From: Auanema rhodensis
Lineage: Eukaryota > Nematoda > Chromadorea > Rhabditida > Rhabditidae
Reading direction: 5' to 3'
DNA length: 64,000 bases
Assembly: GCA_964057225.1 (NCBI GenBank)
Contig: OZ059894.1
Coordinates: forward strand, 3,596,001 to 3,660,000
Part shown: piece by piece, positions 39,491 through 51,993 of the stretch
Position numbering within the stretch: the first letter of the stretch is position 1
Layout of the letters: every line of letters starts with the position of its first letter
Program-made: the position numbers and the translations under genes
Notes under the pieces: model-generated
Database searches by the model: none
Seen by the model: only the letters and a program-made list of their open reading frames with translations
What the model was told of the DNA's origin: nothing

Positions 39491-41953
39491 GTCATATTTA
39501 CCATGCACCAATATCAATAAAAATTTGTTTTTAGACTAATATGGAAATGGGGAATCTAATTTTGAAAACCGCATCTCTTCATCTTTCACGTGAAGCGAGT
39601 TACATACCAAGTGCACATCATGTGTACACTTAATTAGCATAAATTAAAGTTCACGTAAATTTCAAAGTCATGGTTACCATGCACCAATATCAATAAAAAT
39701 TTTTTTTTAGACTAATATGGAAATGGGGAATCTAATTTTGAAAACCGCATCTCTTCATCTTTCATGTGAAGCAAGTTACATACCAAGTGCACATCATGTG
39801 TACACTCAATTAGCATAAATTAAAGTTCACGTAAATTTCAAAGTCATGGTTACCATGCACCAATTTTAATAAAAATTTGTTTTTAGACTAATATGGACAT
39901 GGGGAATCTAATTTTGAAAACCGCATCTCTTTATCTTTGACGTAAAGCGAGTTACATACCAAGTGCACATCATGTGTACACTTAATTAGCATAAATTAAA
40001 GTTCACGTAAATTTTAAAGTCATGGTTGCCATGCACCAATATCAATAAAAATTTGTTTTTAGACTAACATGGAAATGGGGAATCTAATTTTGAAAACCGC
40101 ATCTCTTTATCTTTCACGTGAAGCGAGTTACATACCAAGCGCACATCATGTGTACACTTAATTAGCATAAATTAAAGTTCACGTAAATTTCAAAGTCATG
40201 GTTACCATGCACCAATATCAATAAAAATTTGTTTTTAGACTAATATGGACATGGGGAATCTAATTTTGAAAACCGCATCTCTTTATCTTTGACGTAAAGC
40301 GAGTTACATACCAAGTGCACATCATGTGTACACTTAATTAGCATAAATTAAAGTTCACGTAAATTTCAAAGTCATGGTTACCATTCACCAATATTAATAA
40401 AAATTTGTTTTTAGACTAATATGGAAATGGGGAATCTAATTTTGAAAACCGCATCTCTTCATCTTTCACGTGAAGCGAGTTACATACCAAGTGCACATCA
40501 TGTGTACACTTAATTAGCATAAATTAAAGTTCACGTAAATTTCAAAGTCATGGTTACCATGCACCAATATCAATAAAAATTTGTTTTTAGACTAATATGG
40601 ACATGGGGAATCTAATTTTGAAAACCGCATCTATTTATCTTTCACGTGAAGCGAGTTACATACCAAGTGCACATCATGTGTACACTTAATTAGCATAAAT
40701 TAAAGTTCACGTAAATTTTAAAGTCATGGTTGCCATGCACCAATATCAATAAAAATTTGTTTTTAGACTAATTTGGAAATGGGGAATCTATTTTGAAAAC
40801 CGCATCTCTTCATCTTTCACGTGAAGCGAGTTACATACCAAGTGCACATCACGTGTACACTTAATTAGCATAAATTGAAGTTCACGTAAATTTCAAAGTC
40901 ATGGTTACCATGCACCAATATCAATAAAAATTTGTTTTTAGACTAATATAGAAATGGGGAATCTAATTTTGAAAACCGCATCTCTTTATCTTTGACGTAA
41001 AGCGAGTTACATACCAAGTGCACATCATGTGTACACTTAATTAGCATAAATTAAAGTTCACGTAAATTTCAAAGTCATGGTTACCATTCACCAATATTAA
41101 TAAAAATTTGTTTTTAGACTAATATGGAAATGGGGAATCTAATTTTGAAAACCGCATCTCTTCATCTTTCACGTGAAGCGAGTTACATACCAAGTGCACA
41201 TCATGTGTACACTTAATTAGCATAAATTAAAGTTCACGTAAATTTCAAAGTCATGGTTACCATGCACCAATATCAATAAAAATTTGTTTTTAGACTAATA
41301 TGGACATGGGGAATCTAATTTTGAAAACCGCATCTCTTTATCTTTCACGTGAAGCGAGTTACATACCAAGTGCACATCATGTGTACACTTAATTAGCATA
41401 AATTAAAGTTCACGTAAATTTCAAAGTCATGGTTACCATTCACCAATATTAATAAAAATTTGTTTTTAGACTAATATGGAAATGGGGAATCTAAATTTGA
41501 AAACCGCATCTCTTCATCTTTCACGTGAAGCGAGTTACATACCAAGTGCACATCATGTGTACACTTAATTAGCATAAATTAAAGTTCACGTAAATTTCAA
41601 AGTCATGGTTACCATGCACCAATATCAATAAAAATTTGTTTTTAGACTAATATGGACATGGGGAATCTAATTTTGAAAACCGCATCCCTTTATCTTTCAC
41701 GTGAAGCGAGTTACATACCAAGTGCACATCACGTGTACACTTAATAAGCATAAATTAAAGTTCACGTAAATTTCAAAGTCATGGTTACCATGCACCAATA
41801 TCAATAAAAATTCGTTTTTAGACTAATATGGACATGAGGAATCTAATTTTGAAAACCGTATCTCTTCATCTTTCACGTGAAGCGAGTTACATACCAAGTG
41901 CACATCATGTGTACACTTAATTAGCATAAATTAAAGTTCACGTAAATTTCAAA
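39491..41953. repeat. Irregular fourteen-monomer spacer, copy 2
   Basis: Copy of 14,476-16,586 with the same gtcatattt start and ccaatttta, gttgcc and attcacc monomers, lengthened by the two monomers starting 41074 and 41250. Private substitutions are tcatgtgaag near 39763, ctatttatc near 40631 and ctaatatagaa near 40944. These fit divergence by point mutation after duplication. Confidence 0.75.
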
Positions 41954-44900
41954 GTCATGGTTACCATGCACCAATATTAATAAAAATTTGTTTTTAGACT
42001 AATATGGACATGGGGAATCTAATTTTGAAAACCGCATCTCTTTATCTTTGACGTGAAGCGAGTTACATACCAAGTGCACATCATGTGTACACTTAATTAG
42101 CATAAATTAAAGTTCACGTAAATTTCAAAGTCATGGTTACCATGCACCAATATCAATAAAAATTTGTTTTTAGACTAACATGGACATGGGGAATCTAATT
42201 TTGAAAACCGCATCTCTTTATCTTTCACGTGAAGCGAGTTACATACCAAGTGCACATCACGTGTACATTTAATTAGCATAAATTAAAGTTCACGTAAATT
42301 TCAAAGTCATGGTTACCATCCACCAATATCAACAAAAATGTGTTTTTAGACTAATATGGACATGGGGAATCTAATTTCGAAAAGCGCATCTCTTCATCTT
42401 TCACGTGAAGCGAGTTACATACCAAGTGCACATCACGTGTACACTTAATAAGCATAAATTAAAGTTCACGTAAATTTCAAAGTCATGGTTACCATGCACC
42501 AATATCAATAAAAATTTGTTTTTAGACTAATTTGGAAATGGGGAATCTATTTTGAAAACCGCATCTCTTCATCTTTCACGTGAAGCGAGTTACATACCAA
42601 GTGCACATCACGTGTACACTTAATTAGCATAAATTGAAGTTCACGTAAATTTCAAAGTCATGGTTACCATGCACCAATATCAATAAAAAATTTTTTTTAG
42701 ACTAATATGGACATGGGGAATCTAATTTTGAAAACCGCATCCCTTTATCTTTCACGTGAAGCGAGTTACATACCAAGTGCACATCACGTGTACACTTAAT
42801 TAGCATAAATTAAAGTTCACGTAAGTTTCAAAGTCATGGTTACCATGCACCAATATCAATAAAAATTCGTTTTTAGACTAATATGGACATGAGGAATCTA
42901 ATTTTTTTGAAAACCGCATCTCTTCATCTTTCACGTGAAGCGAGTTACATACCAAGTGCACATCATGTGTACACTCAATTAGCATAAATTAAAGTTCACG
43001 TAAATTTCAAAGTCATGGTTACCATGCACCAATATTAATAAAAATTTGTTTTTAGACTAATATGGACATGGGGAATCTAATTTTGAAAACCGCATCTCTT
43101 TATCTTTGACGTGAAGCGAGTTACATACCAAGTGCACATCACGTGTACACTTAATAAGCATAAATTAAAGTTCACGTAAATTTCAAAGTCATGGTTACCA
43201 TGCACCAATATCAATAAAAATTTGTTTTTAGACTAACATGGACATGGGGAATCTAATTTTGAAAACCGCATCTCTTTATCTTTCACGTGAAGCGAGTTAC
43301 ATACCAAGTGCACATCACGTGTACATTTAATTAGCATAAATTAAAGTTCACGTAAATTTCAAAGTCATGGTTACCATCCACCAATATCAACAAAAATGTG
43401 TTTTTAGACTAATATGGACATGGGGAATCTAATTTCGAAAAGCGCATCTCTTCATCTTTCACGTGAAGCGAGTTACATACCAAGTGCACATCACGTGTAC
43501 ACTTAATAAGCATAAATTAAAGTTCACGTAAATTTCAAAGTCATGGTTACCATGCACCAATATCAATAAAAATTTGTTTTTAGACTAATTTGGAAATGGG
43601 GAATCTATTTTGAAAACCGCATCTCTTCATCTTTCACGTGAAGCGAGTTACATACCAAGTGCACATCACGTGTACACTTAATTAGCATAAATTGAAGTTC
43701 ACGTAAATTTCAAAGTCATGGTTACCATGCACCAATATCAATAAAAAATTTTTTTTAGACTAATATGGACATGGGGAATCTAATTTTGAAAACCGCATCC
43801 CTTTATCTTTCACGTGAAGCGAGTTACATACCAAGTGCACATCACGTGTACACTTAATTAGCATAAATTAAAGTTCACGTAAGTTTCAAAGTCATGGTTA
43901 CCATGCACCAATATCAATAAAAATTCGTTTTTAGACTAATATGGACATGAGGAATCTAATTTTTTTGAAAACCGCATCTCTTCATCTTTCACGTGAAGCG
44001 AGTTACATACCAAGTGCACATCATGTGTACACTCAATTAGCATAAATTAAAGTTCACGTAAATTTCAAAGTCATGGTTACCATGCACCAATATTAATAAA
44101 AATTTGTTTTTAGACTAATATGGACATGGGGAATCTAATTTTGAAAACCGCATCTCTTTATCTTTGACGTGAAGCGAGTTACATACCAAGTGCACATCAC
44201 GTGTACACTTAATAAGCATAAATTAAAGTTCACGTAAATTTCAAAGTCATGGTTACCATGCACCAATATCAATAAAAATTTGTTTTTAGACTAACATGGA
44301 CATGGGGAATCTAATTTTGAAAACCGCATCTCTTTATCTTTCACGTGAAGCGAGTTACATACCAAGTGCACATCACGTGTACATTTAATTAGCATAAATT
44401 AAAGTTCACGTAAATTTCAAAGTCATGGTTACCATCCACCAATATCAACAAAAATGTGTTTTTAGACTAATATGGACATGGGGAATCTAATTTCGAAAAG
44501 CGCATCTCTTCATCTTTCACGTGAAGCGAGTTACATACCAAGTGCACATCACGTGTACACTTAATAAGCATAAATTAAAGTTCACGTAAATTTCAAAGTC
44601 ATGGTTACCATGCACCAATATCAATAAAAATTTGTTTTTAGACTAATTTGGAAATGGGGAATCTATTTTGAAAACCGCATCTCTTCATCTTTCACGTGAA
44701 GCGAGTTACATACCAAGTGCACATCACGTGTACACTTAATTAGCATAAATTGAAGTTCACGTAAATTTCAAAGTCATGGTTACCATGCACCAATATCAAT
44801 AAAAATTTTTTTTTAGACTAATATGGACATGGGGAATCTAATTTTGAAAACCGCATCCCTTTATCTTTCACGTGAAGCGAGTTACATACCAAGTGCACAT

Positions 44901-45303
44901 CACGTGTACACTTAATAAGCATAAATTAAAGTTCACGTAAGTTTCAAAGTCATGGTTACCATGCACCAATATCAATAAAAATTCGTTTTTAGACTAATAT
45001 GGACATGAGGAATCTAGTTTTTTTGAAAACCGCATCTCTTCATCTTTCACGTGAAGCGAGTTACATACCAAGTGCACATCATGTGTACACTCAATTAGCA
45101 TAAATTAAAGTTCACGTAAATTTCAAAGTCATGGTTACCATGCACCAATATTAATAAAAATTTGTTTTTAGACTAATATGGACATGGGGAATCTAATTTT
45201 GAAAACCGCATCTCTTTATCTTTGACGTGAAGCGAGTTACATACCAAGTGCACATCACGTGTACACTTAATAAGCATAAATTAAAGTTCACGTAAATTTC
45301 AAA
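41954..45303. repeat. 1,058-bp HOR, fourth block with one extra unit
   Basis: Starts are 41954 F, 42130 A, 42306 B, 42482 C, 42657 D, 42833 E, 43012 F, 43188 A, 43364 B, 43540 C, 43715 D, 43891 E, 44070 F, 44246 A, 44422 B, 44598 C, 44773 D, 44949 E and 45128 F. The partner block at 16,587-18,878 has two D monomers and this one has three. The A6T8 form of D occurs in both 42657 and 43715, so the unit that was duplicated is the one carrying it. The E at 44949 has ctagttttttt, a private change. Confidence 0.9.
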
Positions 45304-48300
45304 GTCATGGTTACCATGCACCAATATCAATAAAAATTCGTTTTTAGACTAATTTGGAAATGGGGAATCTATTTTGAAAACCGCATCTCTTCATCTTTCA
45401 CGTGAAGCGAGTTACATACCAAGTGCACATCACGTGTACACTTAATTAGCATAAATTGAAGTTCACGTAAATTTCAAAGTCATGGTTACCATGCACCAAT
45501 ATCAATAAAAATTTGTTTTTAGACTAATATGGAAATGGGGAATCTAATTTTGAAAACCGCATCTCTTCATCTTTCACGTGAAGCGAGTTACATACCAAGT
45601 GCACATCATGTGTACACTTAATTAGCATAAATTAAAGTTCACGTAAATTTCAAAGTCATGGTTACCATGCACCAATATCAATAAAAATTTTTTTTTAGAC
45701 TAATATGGACATGGGGAATCTAATTTTGAAAACCGCATCCCTTTATCTTTCACCTGAAGCGAGTTACATACCAAGTGCACATCACGTGTACACTTAATAA
45801 GCATAAATTAAAGTTCACGTAAATTTCAAAGTCATGGTTACCATGCACCAATATCAATAAAAATTCGTTTTTAGACTAATATGGACATGAGGAATCTAAT
45901 TTTTTTGAAAACCGCATCTCTTCATCTTTCACGTGAAGCGAGTTACATACCGAGTGCACATCACGTGTACACTTAATTAGCATAAATTAAAGTTCACTTA
46001 AATTTCAAAGTCATGGTTACCATCCACCAATATCAACAAAAATTTGTTTTTAGACTAATATGGACATGGGGAATCTAATTTTGAAAACCGCATCTCTTCA
46101 TCTTTTACGTGAAGCGAGTTACATACCAAGTGCACATCACGTGTACACTTAATTAGCATAAATTAAAGTTCACGTAAATTTCAAAGTCATGGTTACCATC
46201 CACCAATATCAATAAAAATTTGTTTTTAGACTAATATGGACATGGGGAATCTAATTTTGAAAACCGCATCCCTTTATCTTTCACGTGAAGCAAGTTACAT
46301 ACCAAGTGCACATCATGTGTACACTTAATTAGCATAAATTAAAGTTCACGTAAATTTTAAAGTCATGGTTACCATGCACCAATATCAATAAAAATTTGTT
46401 TTTAGACTAATATGGACATGGGGAATCTAATTTTGAAAACCGCATCCCTTTATCTTTCACGTGAAGCAAGTTACATACCAAGTGCACATCATGTGTACAC
46501 TTAATTAGCATAAATTAAAGTTCACGTAAATTTCAAAGTCATGGTTACCATCCACCAATATCAATAAAAATTTGTTTTTAGACTAATATGGACATGGGGA
46601 ATCTAATTTTGAAAACCGCATCCCTTTATCTTTCACGTGAAGCAAGTTAAATACCAAGTGCACATCATGTGTACACTTAATTAGCATAAATTAAAGTTCA
46701 CGTAAATTTCAAAGTCATGGTTACCATCCACCAATATCAATAAAAATTTGTTTTTAGACTAATATGGACATGGGGAATCTAATTTTGAAAACCGCATCTC
46801 TTTATCTTTGACTTGAAGCGAGTTACATACCAAGTGCACATCATGTGTACACTTAATTAGCATAAATTAAAGTTCACGTAAATTTCAAAGTCATGGTTAC
46901 CATCCACCAATATCAACAAAAATTTGTTTTTAGACTAATATGGACATGGGGAATCTAATTTTGAAAACCGCATCTCTTCATCTTTCACGTGAAGCGAGTT
47001 ACATACCAAGTGCACATCACGTGTACACTTAATTAGCATAAATTAAAGTTCACGTAAATTTTAAAGTCATGGTTACCATGCACCAATATCAATAAAAATT
47101 TGTTTTTAGACTAATATGGACATGGGGAATCTAATTTTGAAAACCGCATCTCTTTATCTTTGACGTGAAGCGAGTTACATACCAAGTGCACATCATGTGT
47201 ACACTTAATTAGCATAAATTAAAGTTCACGTAAATTTCAAAGTCATGGTTACCATGCACCAATATCAATAAAAATTTGTTTTTAGACTAATATGGACATG
47301 GGGAATCTAATTTTGAAAACCGCATCTCTTTATCTTTGACGTGAAGCGAGTTACATACCAAGTGCACATCATGTGTTCACTTAATTAGCATAAATTAAAG
47401 TTCACGTAACTTTTAAAGTCATGGTTACCATGCACCAATATCAACAAAAATTTGTTTTTAGACTAATATGGACATGGGGAATCTAATTTTGAAAACCGCA
47501 TCTTTTTATCTTTGACGTGAAGCGAGTTACATACCAAGTGCACATCATGTGTACACTTAATTAGCATAAATTAAAGTTCACGTAAATTTCAAAGTCATGG
47601 TTACCATGCACCAATATCAATAAAAATTTGTTTTTAGACTAATATGGACATGGGGAATCTAATTTTGAAAACCGCATCTTTTTATCTTTGACGTGAAGCG
47701 AGTTACATACCAAGTGCACATCATGTGTACACTTAATTAGCATAAATTAAAGTTCACGTAAATTTCAAAGTCATGGTTACCATGCACCAATATCAATAAA
47801 AATTTGTTTTTAGACTAATATGGACATGGGGAATCTAATTTTGAAAACCGCATCTCTTTATCTTTGACGTGAAGCGAGTTACATACCAAGTGCACATCAT
47901 GTGTACACTTAATTAGCATAAATTAAAGTTCACGTAAATTTCAAAGTCATGGTTACCATCCACCAATATCAACAAAAATTTGTTTTTAGACTAATATGGA
48001 CATGGGGAATCTAATTTTGAAAACCGCATCTCTTCATCTTTCACGTGAAGCGAGTTACATACCAAGTGCACATCACGTGTACACTTAATTAGCATAAATT
48101 AAAGTTCACGTAAATTTTAAAGTCATGGTTACCATGCACCAATATCAATAAAAATTTGTTTTTAGACTAATATGGACATGGGGAATCTAATTTTGAAAAC
48201 CGCATCTCTTTATCTTTGACGTGAAGCGAGTTACATACCAAGTGCACATCATGTGTACACTTAATTAGCATAAATTAAAGTTCACGTAAATTTTAAAGTC

Positions 48301-50057
48301 ATGGTTACCATGCACCAATATTAATAAAAATTTGTTTTTAGACTAATATGGACATGGGGAATCTAATTTTGAAAACCGCATCTCTTTATCTTTGACGTAA
48401 AGCGAGTTACATACCAAGTGCACATCATGTGTACACTTAATTAGCATGAATTAAAGTTCACGTAAATTTTAAAGTCATGGTTACCATGCACCAATATCAA
48501 TAAAAATTTGTTTTTAGACTAATATGGACATGGGGAATCTAATTTTGAAAACCGCATCTCTTTATCTTTGACGTGAAGCGAGTTACATACCAAGTGCACA
48601 TCATGTGTACACTTAATTAGCATAAATTAAAGTTCACGTAAATTTTAAAGTCATGGTTACCATGCACCAATATTAATAAAAATTTGTTTTTAGACTAATA
48701 TGGACATGGGGAATCTAATTTTGAAAACCGCATCTCTTTATCTTTGACGTAAAGCGAGTTACATACCAAGTGCACATCATGTGTACACTTAATTAGCATG
48801 AATTAAAGTTCACGTAAATTTTAAAGTCATGGTTGCCATGTACCAAGATCAATAAAAATTTGTTTTTAGACTAATATGGACATGGGGAATCTAATTTTGA
48901 AAACCGCATCTCTTCATCTTTCACGTGAAGCGAGTTACATACCAAGTGCACATCACGTGTACACTTAATTAGCATAAATTAAAGTTCACGTAAATTTTAA
49001 AGTCATGGTTACCATGCACCAATATCAATAAAAATTTGTTTTTAGACTAATATGGACATGGGGAATCTAATTTTGAAAACCGCATCTCTTTATCTTTGAC
49101 GTGAAGCGAGTTACATACCAAGTGCACATCATGTGTACACTTAATTAGCATAAATTAAAGTTCACGTAACTTTTAAAGTCATGGTTACCATGCACCAATA
49201 TCAATAAAAATTTGTTTTTAGACTAATATGGAAATGGGGAATCTAATTTTGAAAACCGCATCTCTTCATCTTTCACGTGAAGCGAGTTACATACCAAGTG
49301 CACATCATGTGTACACTTAATTAGCATAAATTAAAGTTCACGTAAATTTTAAAGTCATGGTTACCATGCACCAATATTAATAAAAATTTGTTTTTAGACT
49401 AATATGGACATGGGGAATCTAATTTTGAAAACCGCATCTCTTTATCTTTGACGTAAAGCGAGTTACATACCAAGTGCACATCATGTGTACACTTAATTAG
49501 CATGAATTAAAGGTCACGTAAATTTTAAAGTCATGGTTGCCATTCACCAATATTAATAAAAATTTGTTTTTAGACTAATATGGACATAGGGAATCTAATT
49601 TTGAAAACCGCATCTCCTTATCTTTGACTTGAAGCGAGTTACATACCAAGTGCACATCACGTGTACACTTAATTAGCATAAATTGAAGTTCACGTAAATT
49701 TCAAAGTCATGGTTACCATCCACCAATATCAACAAAAATGTGTTTTTAGACTAATATGGACATGGGGAATCTAATTTTGAAAACCGCATCTCTTTATCTT
49801 TCACGTGAAGCGAGTTACATACCAAGTGCACATCATGTGTACACTTAATTAGCATAAATTAAAGTTCACGTAAATTTCAAAGTCATGGTTACCATGCACC
49901 AATATTAATAAAAATTTGTTTTTAGACTAATATGGACATGGGGAATCTAATTTTGAAAACCGCATCTCTTCATCTTTCACGTGAAGCGAGTTACATACCA
50001 AGTGCACATCATGTGTACACTTAATTAGCATAAATTGAAGTTCACGTAATATTCAAA
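45304..50057. repeat. Transition and mixed block
   Basis: The left part to about 48,345 copies 18,879-22,975. To the right, monomers carry ttttaaag, gacgtaaag and cttaattagcatgaatt, the last near 48446, 48798 and 49502. The monomer pair starting 48122 and 48298 is repeated at 48474 and 48650 (352 bp), the catgaatt change included. Private changes include gtgttcac near 47374, 'gtaccaagatc' near 48840 and aaaggtcacg near 49509. From here on the cgaaaagcgc B type and the +3 T class no longer appear. Confidence 0.7.
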
Positions 50058-51993
50058 GTCATGGTTACCATCCACCAATATCAACAAAAATGTGTTTTTA
50101 GACTAATATGGACATGGGGAATCTAATTTTGAAATTCGCATCTCTTCATCTTTCACGTGAAGCGAGTTACATACCAAGTGCACATCACGTGTACACTTAA
50201 TTAGCATAAATTGAAGTTCACGTAAATTTCAAAGTCATGGTTACCATGCACCAATATCAATAAAAATTTGTTTTTAGACTAATATGGAAATGGGGAATCT
50301 AATTTTGAAAACCGCATCTCTTCATCTTTCACGTGAAGCGAGTTACATACCAAGTGCACATCATGTGTACACTTAATTAGCATAAATTAAAGTTCACGTA
50401 AATTTCAAAGTCATGGTTACCATGCACCAATATCAATAAAAATTTGTTTTTAGACTAATATGGACATGGGGAATCTTATTTTGAAAACCGCATCCCTTTA
50501 TCTTTCACGTGGAGCGAGTTACATACCAAGTGCACATCACGTGTACACTTAATAAGCATAAATTAAAGTTCACGTAAATTTCAAAGTCATGGTTACCATG
50601 CACCAATATCAATAAAAATTCGTTTTTAGACTAATATGGACATGAGGAATCTAATTTTGAAAACCGCATCTCTTCATCTTTCATGTGAAGCGAGTTACAT
50701 ACCAAGTGCACATCATGTGTACACTTAATTAGCATAAATTAAAGTTCACGTAAATTTCAAAGTCATGGTTACCATGCACCAATATTAATAAAAATTTGTT
50801 TTTAGACTAATATGGACATGGGGAATCTAATTTTGAAAATCGCATCTCTTTATCTTTGACGTGAAGCGAGTTACATACCAAGTGCACATCATGTGTACAC
50901 TTAATTAGCATAAATTAAAGTTCACGTAAATTTCAAAGTCATGGTTACCATGCACCAATATTAATAAAAATTTGTTTTTAGACTAATATGGACATAGGGA
51001 ATCTAATTTTGAAAACCGCATCTCTTCATCTTTCATGTGAAGCGAGTTACATACCAAGCGCACATCATGTGTACACTTAGTTAGCATAAATTAAAGTTCA
51101 CGTAAATTTCAAAGTCATGGTTACCATGCACCAATATCAATAAAAATTCGTTTTTAGACTAATATGGACATGAGGAATCTAATTTTGAAAACCGCATCTC
51201 TTCATCTTTCATGTGAAGCGAGTTACATACCAAGTGCACATCATGTGTACACTTAATTAGCATAAATTAAAGTTCACGTAAATTTCAAAGTCATGGTTAC
51301 CATGCACCAATATTAATAAAAATTTGTTTTTAGACTAATATGGACATGGGGAATCTAATTTTGAAAATCGCATCTCTTTATCTTTGACGTGAAGCGAGTT
51401 ACATACCAAGTGCACATCATGTGTACACTTAATTAGCATAAATTAAAGTTCACGTAAATTTCAAAGTCATGGTTACCATGCACCAATATTAATAAAAATT
51501 TGTTTTTAGACTAATATGGACATAGGGAATCTAATTTTGAAAACCGCATCTCCTTATCTTTGACTTGAAGCGAGTTACATACCAAGCGCACATCATGTGT
51601 ACACTTAGTTAGCATAAATTAAAGTTCACGTAAATTTCAAAGTCATGGTTACCATGCACCAATATCAATAAAAATTCGTTTTTAGACTAATATGGACATG
51701 AGGAATCTAATTTTGAAAACCGCATCTCTTCATCTTTCATGTGAAGCGAGTTACATACCAAGTGCACATCATGTGTACACTTAATTAGCATAAATTAAAG
51801 TTCACGTAAATTTCAAAGTCATGGTTACCATGCACCAATATTAATAAAAATTTGTTTTTAGACTAATATGGACATGGGGAATCTAATTTTGAAAACCGCA
51901 TCTCTTTATCTTTGACGTGAAGCGAGTTACATACCAAGTGCACATCATGTGTACACTTAATTAGCATAAACTAAAGTTCACATAAATTTTAAA
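50058..51993. repeat. Eleven monomers leading into the right-hand HOR family
   Basis: An internal repeat of four monomers (704 bp) is visible. The atgagg/tcatgtgaag monomer at 50586 is followed by an F with gaaaatcgc (50762) and an atagggaatc monomer (50938). The same order starts again at 51114, with the atgagg monomer once more at 51642. The monomer at 50058 begins after cacgtaatattc and has gaaattcgc. All monomers here are 176 bp. Confidence 0.65.

Larger units (their letters stand above)
36110..48345. repeat. Large intra-satellite segmental duplication, copy 2
   Basis: Counterpart of about 11,095-22,975. Relative to copy 1 it gains two monomers (352 bp) near 41,074-41,425, gains one whole 1,058-bp HOR near 42.7-44.8 kb, gains one monomer (46,362-46,537), and has one 1,232-bp heptamer where copy 1 has two. 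The left boundary lies at the ttaataagc tail before 36145. Upstream, 35969 (F) does not match 10954. Confidence 0.85.
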
